Below are positions 23,442 through 31,086 of a DNA stretch of 31,086 nt, one piece after another (the first letter of the stretch is position 1; the number at the start of each line of letters is the position of its first letter). Source of the DNA: HGM13006 sp964514175 (GTDB lineage: Bacteria; Bacillota; Clostridia; Oscillospirales; Oscillospiraceae); the NCBI GenBank assembly GCA_964514175.1, contig CAZEPQ010000007.1, forward strand, positions 1 through 31,086, in the 5' to 3' direction. The position numbers and the translations under genes were made by a program. The notes below the pieces were generated by a model that had not been told where the DNA came from, searched no databases, and saw only the letters and a list, made by a program, of their open reading frames with translations.

Positions 23442-23454
23442 TTATTTTCAACAT

Positions 23455-24714
23455 TTAATTCAAATCTGCCCGGTCCATCAGTTTGACTGAGACCTCATAG
23501 CTTACACCGTTTCGATAGATGGTCAGCATAAGTTCCTCACCGGCCACATGCTCGTTTTTAATGCGGTTAAATTCATCCGTAGAGCTTACCTCAACACCCT
23601 CAATGGCAGTGATGATATCGCCGGCCCGGATGCCCTTGGCATAGGCGTCGGAGTTGGCTTGCACAGACTCAATGCACAATCTTCCAGGGAGCTTGAAGTA
23701 CATGGTCACCTGAGTATCCAGCACCTCCACCGTAAAGCCAAAGGCAGGACGACCGGAAACATAGCCCTGCTCCACCAGTTCATCCACAATGGGCTTGGCT
23801 GTTGCAATGGGAATGGCAAAGCCGATGCCCTCCACAGAGGTATAGCTGGATGCGATCTTCATGGTATTGATGCCAATAACCTGTCCCCGCATATTCACCA
23901 GAGGTCCACCGGAGTTACCGGAGTTCAGAGCCGCATTGGTCTGCATCAGGGTCATGGTACGGTCCTCCACGCTGATATTGCGCTGGATGCCGCAAATGAT
24001 ACCGTCTGTCATGGTGCCGCGAAGCTCCGTTCCCAAGGGGTCGCCGATGGCTACCACCTGGTCCCCCACCTCCGCAGAATCGGAATTACCAAACTCCGCC
24101 GGTGTCAACCCTTGGGCCTCGATCTTGAGAACCATCAGATCTGAGGTCTCATCTCCGCCCACAGCCGCAGCCTGATATTCCTCGCCGCTGGTGAGCAGCA
24201 CAGTGATCTGCTTTGCAGTGGTAACCACATGATAGTTGGTAATAATATAGCCGTCAGAGGACATGATGATGCCGGTACCTGTGGCGGCACCGCTGTCACC
24301 GATGGCCGTAATGGAAACCACACTGGGGATCACCTTTTTATAGATGTCCTGCAGGGGCATTTCTTCGCCGGTACTATCGGTAATGTTCAGCACCATGCCG
24401 GTACCCAGATACGCATTGGTATCATATACAGGCGCTTGGGCCTGTTCCACCGTGTCGCTGACCGCGGCAGTGGTAACAGCAGCCTGTACCGCAGCGGCGC
24501 TTTCCGGCGAAGTCTCTTCATTCACATAATCAGAAACCCCACGATACACAGTGGATATACCGGAAACACACAGCAGGATCGCACCCACCACCGCCACCAG
24601 CCAGCCATAATTTTTCGGCGCTTTGGGCGGGCGGTAGCTTCCACCGGTGCTGTAATAGCTTTCATAGGGATACGCATCTTCCATATAATCGGAATTTTGC
24701 TCGAAAGGATCCAT
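23455..24714 (-). CDS. HtrA/DegP-type membrane-anchored serine protease
   Basis: A 419-residue S1C (trypsin-like) protease with a cytosolic tail, one helix at about 38-57 and an extracellular catalytic domain. The triad is complete: H162 in TNYHVVT, D192 in TSDLMVLKI, S268 in NSGNSGGPLVN. A single PDZ domain follows (about 325-410, GRPAFGFTVE ... IRAGDIITAIEGVEV). Role: quality control of envelope proteins under stress. GGAGGGG precedes the ATG. A possible promoter on minus (TATTAT around 24776-24781) is weak. Monocistronic. Confidence 0.92.
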   Translation of the reverse strand: MDPFEQNSDYMEDAYPYESYYSTGGSYRPPKAPKNYGWLVAVVGAILLCVSGISTVYRGVSDYVNEETSPESAAAVQAAVTTAAVSDTVEQAQAPVYDTNAYLGTGMVLNITDSTGEEMPLQDIYKKVIPSVVSITAIGDSGAATGTGIIMSSDGYIITNYHVVTTAKQITVLLTSGEEYQAAAVGGDETSDLMVLKIEAQGLTPAEFGNSDSAEVGDQVVAIGDPLGTELRGTMTDGIICGIQRNISVEDRTMTLMQTNAALNSGNSGGPLVNMRGQVIGINTMKIASSYTSVEGIGFAIPIATAKPIVDELVEQGYVSGRPAFGFTVEVLDTQVTMYFKLPGRLCIESVQANSDAYAKGIRAGDIITAIEGVEVSSTDEFNRIKNEHVAGEELMLTIYRNGVSYEVSVKLMDRADLN

Positions 24715-24861
24715 ATTAGCCCCTCCATCTTATTTAAAAAGGGCACACTGCACCCCTGATAATTTCAGTCATAGTATAATACAGCACGGACCCTTTTGCA
24801 TTAAATTTTTATGAATTGTTTGTGAAATGTTCCGTTTTCTGTCGTTGCATATTCCGGGAAG

Positions 24862-24888
24862 TTGTGTTAACATTATTCAATAGATAAT
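24862..24888 (+). promoter_or_regulatory. Candidate promoter of the ATP-grasp operon
   Basis: TTGTGT (24862-24867) and GATAAT (24883-24888) with a short 15-base spacer, in an otherwise featureless AT-rich gap. Tentative; the gap must hold the promoter because the upstream gene is divergent. Confidence 0.35.
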
Positions 24889-24914
24889 TACGACCTCACA
24901 AAGGAGGTTCTTTC

Positions 24915-26240
24915 ATGGAAAAACGACAGCAGCAAAGGCAGCATGTGAACAGTTGGATGCAACAGCAGGGTGCACGCTTTGCCGTAGTTCGGCAGGGACA
25001 GCGTCAGATCACCGAAAATCCCTATGACCCCATTCCCCGGGTACTATCCTCCGAGACCTTCACCCAACTGGAGCAGGGACTTATCCAGCGCATCAACGCT
25101 CTGAATCTGTTTATCAGCGACATTTATCATCAGCGAAATATTCTGCGGGATGGCATCATCCCTGAGGAATTTGTTTTCTCCTCCCCGGATTTTCGCCCTC
25201 AGTGCATGGACATCACACCGCCTAAGAGCATCTATACCCATATCACTGCCACGGATCTGGTATGCGGTAAGGACGGCACTTGGTACGCCATGGAGGACAG
25301 TCTCTCTGTGCCCGATGGCATTGTCTATCCCCACTTCGCCAGAAAGCTCTGCCAGGAGATCACCCCGGAGAGCTACGATGTTCCTTCCCTTTGCGACAAC
25401 TGCGGCCTCGACATTCTGCTGCGGCAGCTCTATCAGGATATTATGGATGACGACCCCAATCTGGAGGACGGCATCGTGGTACTGCTCAGTGAGGGCCAGG
25501 ATGGTCTTTCCTCCTTTGAGCTAGGCTACATGGCCTCCCTCACCGGCGCTGTGGTAGCGGTAGCGGATCAGCTCATTGTCATGGACAATAAGCTTTATTA
25601 CCGTGCCCCTGCCGGCGGCTTCCAGAAGGTATCCATTCTCCATCGTCTGGCCCTGGACAGCATGTTGGACCCCCTGTGCTTTGACGAGAAAACCCCCTGC
25701 GGAATTCCCCATCTTATGGAGGTCTACTGCGCCGGAAAAATCGCCATCATCAATGCCCCCGGCTGCTCTGTGGCTGAGGATCGTGGTCTGGCCTGCTTTA
25801 TTCCCGCCATGATCCGCTATTATTTAGACGAGGAACCCATTCTCCCCGGAATCCCCACCTACCTTCCCTGGTACCCGGAGCAGCGGGAATACATTCTTTC
25901 CAGCATGGACGCGCTGATTTTTAAGGAGGTCGGCAGTGACCGCCGCACCGGTGCCATTTATGGCAAGAACCTTTCTGAAACAGAAAAAGCAGCGCTGGCC
26001 ATGCGGATCATCCGCAGCCCCAGAAAATTCATTGCCCAGGAGCTCATTGATGTGGAAGAGTTGCCGGTGCTTGGTGCCGACGGGGAAAGTACCCAGTCCG
26101 CCCGGTGCGACTTCCGCGCCTATACCGTCCACTCTGACTCTCTGCGTGTCTGGATGGGCGGACTGAGCCGATTCACCGTGATGGATTCCCAGGGAAATCC
26201 CGTCAGCGGCTTCAAAGACACCTGGGTTATGAACGAATGA
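24915..26240 (+). CDS. Circularly permuted type 2 ATP-grasp protein
   Basis: A 441-residue soluble protein of the COG2308 (DUF404/DUF407) family, predicted to form amide or peptide bonds using ATP. Seen: N-terminal part with NPYDPIPRVLSSETF and LNLFISDIYHQRNIL, middle DLVCGKDGTWYAMEDSLSVP (ATP-binding strand) and the late part with VEVYCAGKIAIINAPGCSVAEDRGLACFIP, all characteristic. Family members usually come with an alpha-E protein (COG2307) and a transglutaminase; here only the latter follows, 13 bases downstream. AAGGAGG precedes the ATG. Substrates unknown; the FemAB and racemase neighbours point to the cell wall. Confidence 0.88.
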   Translation: MEKRQQQRQHVNSWMQQQGARFAVVRQGQRQITENPYDPIPRVLSSETFTQLEQGLIQRINALNLFISDIYHQRNILRDGIIPEEFVFSSPDFRPQCMDITPPKSIYTHITATDLVCGKDGTWYAMEDSLSVPDGIVYPHFARKLCQEITPESYDVPSLCDNCGLDILLRQLYQDIMDDDPNLEDGIVVLLSEGQDGLSSFELGYMASLTGAVVAVADQLIVMDNKLYYRAPAGGFQKVSILHRLALDSMLDPLCFDEKTPCGIPHLMEVYCAGKIAIINAPGCSVAEDRGLACFIPAMIRYYLDEEPILPGIPTYLPWYPEQREYILSSMDALIFKEVGSDRRTGAIYGKNLSETEKAALAMRIIRSPRKFIAQELIDVEELPVLGADGESTQSARCDFRAYTVHSDSLRVWMGGLSRFTVMDSQGNPVSGFKDTWVMNE

Positions 26241-26253
26241 GGAGGTTTTTGAG

Positions 26254-27051
26254 ATGAAAAAATATGCATTTACCTTCTCTGTCCAGCAGGAATTTGAAAC
26301 GCCCATTCTAAAGCACAGCTTCCTGCTCAGATGTATGCCCGGTACCTATCCCTTTCAGCGTTCCTACGCCCACAAGCTGAGCATTAAGCCCCACGCCGCG
26401 CTGACCCATCTCCCCGATGTATTCGGCAATGAGATGTACACCGGCACCATTGATAAAAAGCACGACAGCTTCAGCTTTACCGCCTCCGGCTTTGTGCTTT
26501 CATCCAAGTATCTGACCCACGATCCTCTGGATCGGCTGTACCTCTACCCCACACGGCATACACAGCCCTCTTCCCACATGGTTCAGCTCACCGCCACCGG
26601 TGCGCTACCTCAGGATGACTGGTCCCGTGCCAAGGCCCTGTGCAGCATGACCCATAAACTTCTGACTCTGACAGACCCCGGCACCGTCCGTACCGCCAAG
26701 GAGGTCTTTGCCTCCGGCAATGGCGACGCCCGGGATCACGCCCATGTGCTTCTGGCCCTTTGCCGACTGTCCGGCATTGCAGCCCGCTTTGTCAACGGTC
26801 TGGCGGTGGGTGTGGATAAACCTCATGCCTGGGCCGAGGTCTACTGCGGCGGAGTTTGGCGGGCCCTGGACCCCACCACAGGACTTCCTGTGGATGAGGG
26901 TTATCTGAAGATCGCCCACGGCCCCGACTATGACGACTGTGCTGTAGAGCGCAGTTGCTTCCGTGATCCTGACACGTCCTTCATTAGAACCACCTCCGTT
27001 CAGGTCACCGAGCATGTCATCACCACCCGCGACACCGTTCCCCACGCATAA
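26254..27051 (+). CDS. Transglutaminase-like protein with Cys-to-Ala active site
   Basis: A 265-residue soluble protein of the bacterial transglutaminase-like (COG1305) family: N-terminal beta domain (about 1-115) and the papain-like core. His191 (KPHAWAEVY) and Asp206 (RALDPTTG) of the triad are present, but the motif normally reading G-x-C-x-D-x-A-H is G-D-A-R-D-H-A-H (157-164), so the nucleophile Cys is Ala159. The codon is a plain GCC in an intact frame. It is therefore probably a non-catalytic binding partner, perhaps of the ATP-grasp protein. AGGAGG precedes the ATG; the gap to the next gene is 14 bases. Confidence 0.85.
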   Translation: MKKYAFTFSVQQEFETPILKHSFLLRCMPGTYPFQRSYAHKLSIKPHAALTHLPDVFGNEMYTGTIDKKHDSFSFTASGFVLSSKYLTHDPLDRLYLYPTRHTQPSSHMVQLTATGALPQDDWSRAKALCSMTHKLLTLTDPGTVRTAKEVFASGNGDARDHAHVLLALCRLSGIAARFVNGLAVGVDKPHAWAEVYCGGVWRALDPTTGLPVDEGYLKIAHGPDYDDCAVERSCFRDPDTSFIRTTSVQVTEHVITTRDTVPHA

Positions 27052-27065
27052 AGGAGGCCTTTCCC

Positions 27066-27773
27066 ATGCGTCCACGCATTGGCATACTGCCGCTGTATAA
27101 CAGCGAAAACCAAACTCTGTGGATCAATCCCCTGTACTTCGGCGGTGCGGAAACCGCCGGAGGCCTGCCCATGATGCTGCCGCTGACTGATTCCCCAGAG
27201 CTTTGGGAAACCTATCTGGAAAGCTGCGACGGTTTCGTGTTCACCGGCGGACAGGATATCAGCCCGGAGCTGTACGGCCAGGAGAAGCTGCCGGAATGCG
27301 GCTATCAGGCTCTACTGCGGGACAACCAAGAGTACTACATGCTCAGGCGTCTCCGTGAGATGAACAAGCCTGTCCTTGGCATCTGCCGTGGCTTGCAGAT
27401 CATGAACGTAGCCTGCGGCGGAACACTCTATCAGGATCTTCCCACCCAGGCCCCTTCCAAGGTGGTCCATCGTCAGGCAATGCCCTACGATATCCCCCAC
27501 CATCAGATCTCCGTTTTACCCGGTTCTCTGCTGCACGAAACCCTGGGCCACGAACACATCTCTGTTAACAGCATGCATCATCAGGCTGTTTTGAATCCCG
27601 CCCCCGGGTTTACCGTCAGCGCAACCGCCCCCGACGGCATCATCGAGGCCATAGAACTGCCGGGACATCCCTTCTTCCTGGGCGTCCAGTGGCACCCGGA
27701 ACATCTGTGGCAGAGCTATCAGCACGCAAGAAATATCTGGGCTGCCTTTATCGCAGCCTGTGAAAGAATATAA
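27066..27773 (+). CDS. Class I amidotransferase-fold, gamma-glutamyl hydrolase (C26/PuuD-like)
   Basis: A 235-residue cytosolic protein of the gamma-glutamyl-GABA hydrolase family. The triad is complete: Cys107 in LGICRGLQIMN, His210 and Glu212 in GVQWHPEH; the oxyanion-side motif FTGGQDISP is also typical. Members cleave gamma-glutamyl amide bonds. In this operon it may trim or recycle gamma-glutamyl-linked products of the ATP-grasp enzyme, an inference from context. AAGGAGG precedes the ATG. Confidence 0.88.
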   Translation: MRPRIGILPLYNSENQTLWINPLYFGGAETAGGLPMMLPLTDSPELWETYLESCDGFVFTGGQDISPELYGQEKLPECGYQALLRDNQEYYMLRRLREMNKPVLGICRGLQIMNVACGGTLYQDLPTQAPSKVVHRQAMPYDIPHHQISVLPGSLLHETLGHEHISVNSMHHQAVLNPAPGFTVSATAPDGIIEAIELPGHPFFLGVQWHPEHLWQSYQHARNIWAAFIAACERI

Positions 27774-27789
27774 TATTGGAGTTTTACTT

Positions 27790-28851
27790 ATGTCTGAAAT
27801 CATTACCAAAGAACAGATTCCCGAATACGAAGCGTTTATCTCCGCCCATCCCAAGGGCCACTTCGCCCAGAGCATCCTTTGGGCAAAGCAGAAACCCATG
27901 TGGCACTGGGAAGCCATCGTCTCCCGGGATGAAAACGGAAAGATCAAGGGCTCCATGGCCGTTCTGATCCGTAAAATCATCCCCGGCTTGCCCTTTACCA
28001 TGATGTACGCCTGCCGTGGCCCTGTCACCGACCTGGATGACAAAGAAACCCTGAAGGATCTGGTGGACGGCGCCAAGAAGCTGGCGAAGAAGCACCACTC
28101 CTACGTCATCAAGATTGACCCCGATGTGCCCTCCTCCGAGACCGAGTACACGGGGAGCCTGGAAGAGTTGGGCTTTCAGCTCACCGGTGCTGGCGAGGAA
28201 TTTGATGCCATTCAGCCCCAGTATGTCTTCCGTCTGAACGTAGAGGGCAAAACCTCCGAAGAGCTGCTGGCAGCACTGTCCCAGTCCACCCGCCGCAAGG
28301 TCCGTACCGGTGCCAAAAAGGGCGTCACCACCAAAATCGTAGGCAAGGAAGAGGTGCCGGAATTTGCACGGCTCATGCTGGAAACCGGCGTCCGTGACGG
28401 CTTTGTGACCCGTGAGGCCAGCTATTTTGAAAACATGCTGGACAACCTGGGCGAGCATGCACGGCTTTATATGGCCTACTATGAGGGCAAGGCCATTGCA
28501 GGCACCCTGGCCATCTGGTACGGCGACAAGGTCTGGTATCTCTATGGCGCTTCCGCCAACGAGCACCGCAACCTGATGCCCAACTACATGCTTCAGTGGA
28601 ACATGATCGAATGGGCCGTGGAAAAGGGCTGCCGTATTTATGACTTCCGTGGTGTTCCCGGTCGTGTAGGCGAAGATCATCCCCTCTATGGTCTCTACAA
28701 GTTCAAGCTTGGCTTCGGCGGTGACTATGTGGAATTCGTGGGTGAGATGGACATGGTGCTCAACAAGCCTGTAAACTGGTTTATTACCACTGCAAAGCCC
28801 ATCTTCATGAACCTGCGTACCAAGCTCTATATTCTGAAAAACAAGAAATAA
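27790..28851 (+). CDS. FemAB-type peptidyl/lipid II aminoacyltransferase
   Basis: A 353-residue protein of the FemABX (MurM-like) group, a double GNAT fold that uses aminoacyl-tRNA to add amino acids to the peptidoglycan stem peptide or another acceptor. Typical stretches: SAHPKGHFAQSILWAK at the start, YACRGPVTD, STRRKVRTGAKKGV, AGTLAIWYGDKVWYLYGAS and YDFRGVPG near the end. No inserted coiled coil as in MurM is evident. ATG 27790 chosen with TTGGAG 8 bases upstream; the frame extends upstream into the previous gene. Gap to the racemase gene 15 bases. Confidence 0.9.
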   Translation: MSEIITKEQIPEYEAFISAHPKGHFAQSILWAKQKPMWHWEAIVSRDENGKIKGSMAVLIRKIIPGLPFTMMYACRGPVTDLDDKETLKDLVDGAKKLAKKHHSYVIKIDPDVPSSETEYTGSLEELGFQLTGAGEEFDAIQPQYVFRLNVEGKTSEELLAALSQSTRRKVRTGAKKGVTTKIVGKEEVPEFARLMLETGVRDGFVTREASYFENMLDNLGEHARLYMAYYEGKAIAGTLAIWYGDKVWYLYGASANEHRNLMPNYMLQWNMIEWAVEKGCRIYDFRGVPGRVGEDHPLYGLYKFKLGFGGDYVEFVGEMDMVLNKPVNWFITTAKPIFMNLRTKLYILKNKK

Positions 28852-28866
28852 GCGAGGCCCGGACGT

Positions 28867-29955
28867 ATGAAATCATATATCGTAGATCAGGCTGCATTGC
28901 AGGAAAACATTAAAATTCTGACAGAAAAGGCCGGTTCTACCGCCATCTATGGCGTCATCAAAGGAAACGGCTATGGCCTGGGACTGATTCCCATGGCAAA
29001 GGCTTTAAAGCAGGGCGGCGTGGATCGCTTTGCCGTCACAGAGCTAGGAGAAGTCAAGGCCCTCCGGGAAAACGGCTTTGAATCCGAAGAGATCCTTATG
29101 ATGCGTTCCACCTGCCTCAAGAACGAGCTATCCCAGCTTTTGGAGCTGGGTGCCACTGCTACTGTAGGCAGTCTGCAGTGTGCCATGGTCATGGAGGACG
29201 TGGCCGCCGAACTGGGCAAGGAATTCTCCTGCCATGTAAAGCTGGACACTGGCATGGGCCGTTATGGCTTCCATCCCACAGAGATCGAGGATATCTCCAA
29301 AGTATATTCTCTGGAGCATCTGAATGTCACCGGCATCTACACCCACTTCCACAGCGCCTTTTCCAACGACGCTGCCACTAAGGCACAGTTTACTGCCTTC
29401 ACAGGTGTCTGCGAGACCCTCACCGAAAAAGGCATTGCTGTGGGTACCCGGCACTGCTGTAATTCCTCCGCATTTCTCAAATACCCGGAAATGCACCTGG
29501 ATGCTGTCCGTCTGGGGTCTGCCCTGTTGGGCCGTCTCTCCTTCCCGGGAGACATGGGCCTGAAGAAATTGGGCTGGTGTGAAAGCCAGGTGGAGCTGGT
29601 GCGTGAGATTCCCAAGGGCCATTCCGTGGGCTACGGTGCCGCCTGGGTGGCAAAACGGAACACCAAAATCGCCATCTGCGGCGTGGGCTATTACCACGGC
29701 TTCGGCACTGCCCATGATGATGATATCTTCCGATTCCGTGACTGTGTCCGTGGAGGACTCGGCTATGTGAAGGCATTTCTCAAGAGAAAGGCTATTTACA
29801 TCACTGTCAATGGCAAGCCCGCCCGGGTACTTGGACACATCGGCATGGTGCAAACCATCTGTGATGTGACCAATATCCCCTGTCAGGTGGGAGATCCCAT
29901 CCGCATTGAGATCAATCCCCTGATGGTGAAGGATATGGACGTTATTTATCGGTAA
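28867..29955 (+). CDS. Alanine racemase-like PLP enzyme with atypical C-terminal domain
   Basis: A 362-residue fold-type III PLP enzyme. Kept: PLP Lys32 and Tyr36 (VIKGNGYGLG), the KLDTGMGRYG motif with carbamylated-Lys and Arg positions, and RLGSALLG (Arg to the PLP ring nitrogen). Changed: canonical CMDQ is GMVQ (HIGMVQTICDVT), the catalytic Tyr region reads GVGYYHGFG, not GYADG, and the terminal RVPR segment is not recognisable. It may racemise Ala, Ser or another amino acid. Being last in the operon after FemAB, it could supply a D-amino acid to the system. GCGAGG lies about 10 bases before the ATG. Confidence 0.82.
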   Translation: MKSYIVDQAALQENIKILTEKAGSTAIYGVIKGNGYGLGLIPMAKALKQGGVDRFAVTELGEVKALRENGFESEEILMMRSTCLKNELSQLLELGATATVGSLQCAMVMEDVAAELGKEFSCHVKLDTGMGRYGFHPTEIEDISKVYSLEHLNVTGIYTHFHSAFSNDAATKAQFTAFTGVCETLTEKGIAVGTRHCCNSSAFLKYPEMHLDAVRLGSALLGRLSFPGDMGLKKLGWCESQVELVREIPKGHSVGYGAAWVAKRNTKIAICGVGYYHGFGTAHDDDIFRFRDCVRGGLGYVKAFLKRKAIYITVNGKPARVLGHIGMVQTICDVTNIPCQVGDPIRIEINPLMVKDMDVIYR

Positions 29956-29964
29956 TATGATTTT

Positions 29965-29995
29965 GGAGACGCCTTTCGGCGTCTCCATTTTTATT
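29965..29995. terminator. Terminator of the five-gene operon
   Basis: GGAGACGCC (29965-29973), loop TTTC, GGCGTCTCC (29978-29986), then ATTTTTATT. It also sits right at the end of the convergent minus-strand hydrolase gene. Confidence 0.92.
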
Positions 29996-30950
29996 CTATC
30001 GCAGCAGCTTTACGATACCAATATTCCTCCGCAAATTCCCCTAATACCTTCACATATTCCTCCGGCTGAACCAGATAGCTCAGTCCATGGCCCGCTCCGG
30101 GAACCGTCAGGATCTGCTTGGGCGCAATGCAAGCCTCAAAATTTTCCCGGCTCATATCGCAGGGCACCAGATGATCCGCCTCCCCATGGAAGAAGATCAC
30201 AGGCACACAGCATTCCTTCATAGCCTTGATAGAGGAATATTCCTCCAGATCAAACCTTCCGAACAGCCGTGCCCCCAGTTTCACCAGAGGATACAGAATT
30301 TTTGCCGGCATATGGTGCCGCGCCATGACCTGCTCAATGATGGCCTTGGCGGAGGTAAAGCCGCAGTCCGCAAGGATCCCCACCACGTTTTTGGGAAGCT
30401 CCATCCCCCCTGCCATCAGCACCGTAGAGGCACCCATGGAGATGCCTGTGAGAATGATTTGGCAGTCCGGCCCAAACCGCTCCACCATGTATTCCACCCA
30501 GGAAAGGCAATCCCGCCGCTCGTTGATTCCAAAGGAGATCACACAGCCATCGCTCTGTCCGCTGCCCCGCTCTTCGATAACCAGAGCGTTATGCCCCAGA
30601 GCCTTGCAGCGCCGAAGTCCCAAACAAAAATCCCGCAGGGCCGTGCCCCGATAGCCATGCATCATCAGTTCCATAGGCGCTCCGGGAATAAATTCATAGT
30701 ATCTGCCGTGAAGCTTCAAACCGTCAAAAGAAGTTATGTAAACGTCTTCGTGGGGTGTATCCAAACATTCCCGCATCCCCGCCAGCATTACGTCCCTGAA
30801 GGGCTCGCAGGACTTACCGCCAAGCGGGGTAAGGTCCTCCTCAGCACCGGGCTTCCGCTTCGGGGAGTAAAATACGAGCAGAAAAACCAGGAAAGAAAGT
30901 AGAAGCACCGCCGCAGCGGCGACCACAAGAACTAGCAAGAGTGTTTTCAT
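29991..30950 (-). CDS. Membrane-anchored alpha/beta hydrolase
   Basis: A 319-residue serine hydrolase of the S33/acyl-protein-thioesterase-like alpha/beta superfamily with one N-terminal helix (about 4-27). Visible: the oxyanion-hole HGYRGTA, nucleophile elbow GISMGAST, Asp in HGEADHLVP and His in GAGHGLSY. Substrate unknown. ATG 30950 chosen with GGGAG 8 bases upstream; the frame extends to a TTG inside that site. Monocistronic. Confidence 0.87.
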   Translation of the reverse strand: MKTLLLVLVVAAAAVLLLSFLVFLLVFYSPKRKPGAEEDLTPLGGKSCEPFRDVMLAGMRECLDTPHEDVYITSFDGLKLHGRYYEFIPGAPMELMMHGYRGTALRDFCLGLRRCKALGHNALVIEERGSGQSDGCVISFGINERRDCLSWVEYMVERFGPDCQIILTGISMGASTVLMAGGMELPKNVVGILADCGFTSAKAIIEQVMARHHMPAKILYPLVKLGARLFGRFDLEEYSSIKAMKECCVPVIFFHGEADHLVPCDMSRENFEACIAPKQILTVPGAGHGLSYLVQPEEYVKVLGEFAEEYWYRKAAAIE

Positions 30951-30979
30951 AAGCAGATCTCCCAAAAATAGATGGCTTC

Positions 30980-31008
30980 ATTATACCCCCATTTATTCTC
31001 CAGCGCAA
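30980..31008 (-). promoter_or_regulatory. Promoter of the alpha/beta hydrolase gene
   Basis: On minus TTGCGC (31008-31003), 17 bases, TATAAT (30985-30980), about 30 bases before the ATG. Confidence 0.7.
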
Positions 31009-31086
31009 GAAAAAACAAGGACGTCCCGGTAGGACAATGTCACTAAGTTAAGCTAATGAATCCCCCTGCCGTCGAAAGAGAGACGG

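Noticed and set aside
1..31086. CRISPR arrays, tRNA, rRNA, integrases or phage genes
   Set aside because: No regularly spaced repeats, no CCA-ending cloverleaf and no recombinase or phage-like proteins were seen on either strand.

Overview
The window looks like chromosomal DNA of an anaerobic Gram-positive Clostridia, most likely an Oscillospiraceae/Ruminococcaceae gut bacterium. This rests on several things: a gene set rich in Firmicutes families (DUF3842, DHHW, DUF4358, DUF2804, MurT/GatD, an ECF S component), strong AGGAGG ribosome binding sites, sigma-A type promoters, compact intergenic terminators, and intergenic hairpin repeats of the kind common in that family. No rRNA, tRNA, CRISPR array, transposase or phage gene is visible. 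The species is an inference; no search was run.

Layout. 1-1312: 3' part of mutY, overlapping a hotdog thioesterase. 1313-2856: an accessory-looking patch with a lower-GC HTH-methyltransferase fusion and a block of hairpin repeats. 2857-5060: convergent HD phosphohydrolase and a membrane-anchored propeller-like protein. 5248-9528: MATE transporter, YjiH-type membrane protein, DUF3842 protein and a solitary ECF S component with a structured leader. 9578-13900 (minus): murT-gatD-DUF2804-YkuD-like operon; murT amidates lipid II with GatD, and the last protein is an L,D-transpeptidase homologue that has lost its catalytic residues. 14057-23398: an LTA-synthase-like sulfatase-fold enzyme followed by two O-acylation modules, MBOAT+DHHW on minus and SGNH+DUF4358+MBOAT+DHHW on plus. 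23455-24714 (minus): membrane-anchored HtrA protease. 24915-29955: a tight five-gene operon of circularly permuted ATP-grasp, transglutaminase-fold protein without its catalytic Cys, class I amidotransferase/C26 hydrolase, FemAB-type aminoacyltransferase and an alanine-racemase-like enzyme. 29991-30950 (minus): membrane-anchored alpha/beta hydrolase.

Most of the right two thirds (9.6-30 kb) concerns the cell envelope: lipid II amidation, a teichoic-acid-like polymer synthase, export-coupled O-acylation, envelope protease, and an apparent peptide-ligation/branching operon. The least explained items are the five-gene ATP-grasp operon (no alpha-E partner, inactive-looking transglutaminase), the pseudo-L,D-transpeptidase in the murT operon, a predicted near-leaderless murT mRNA, and the switch-like leader of the ECF S component.
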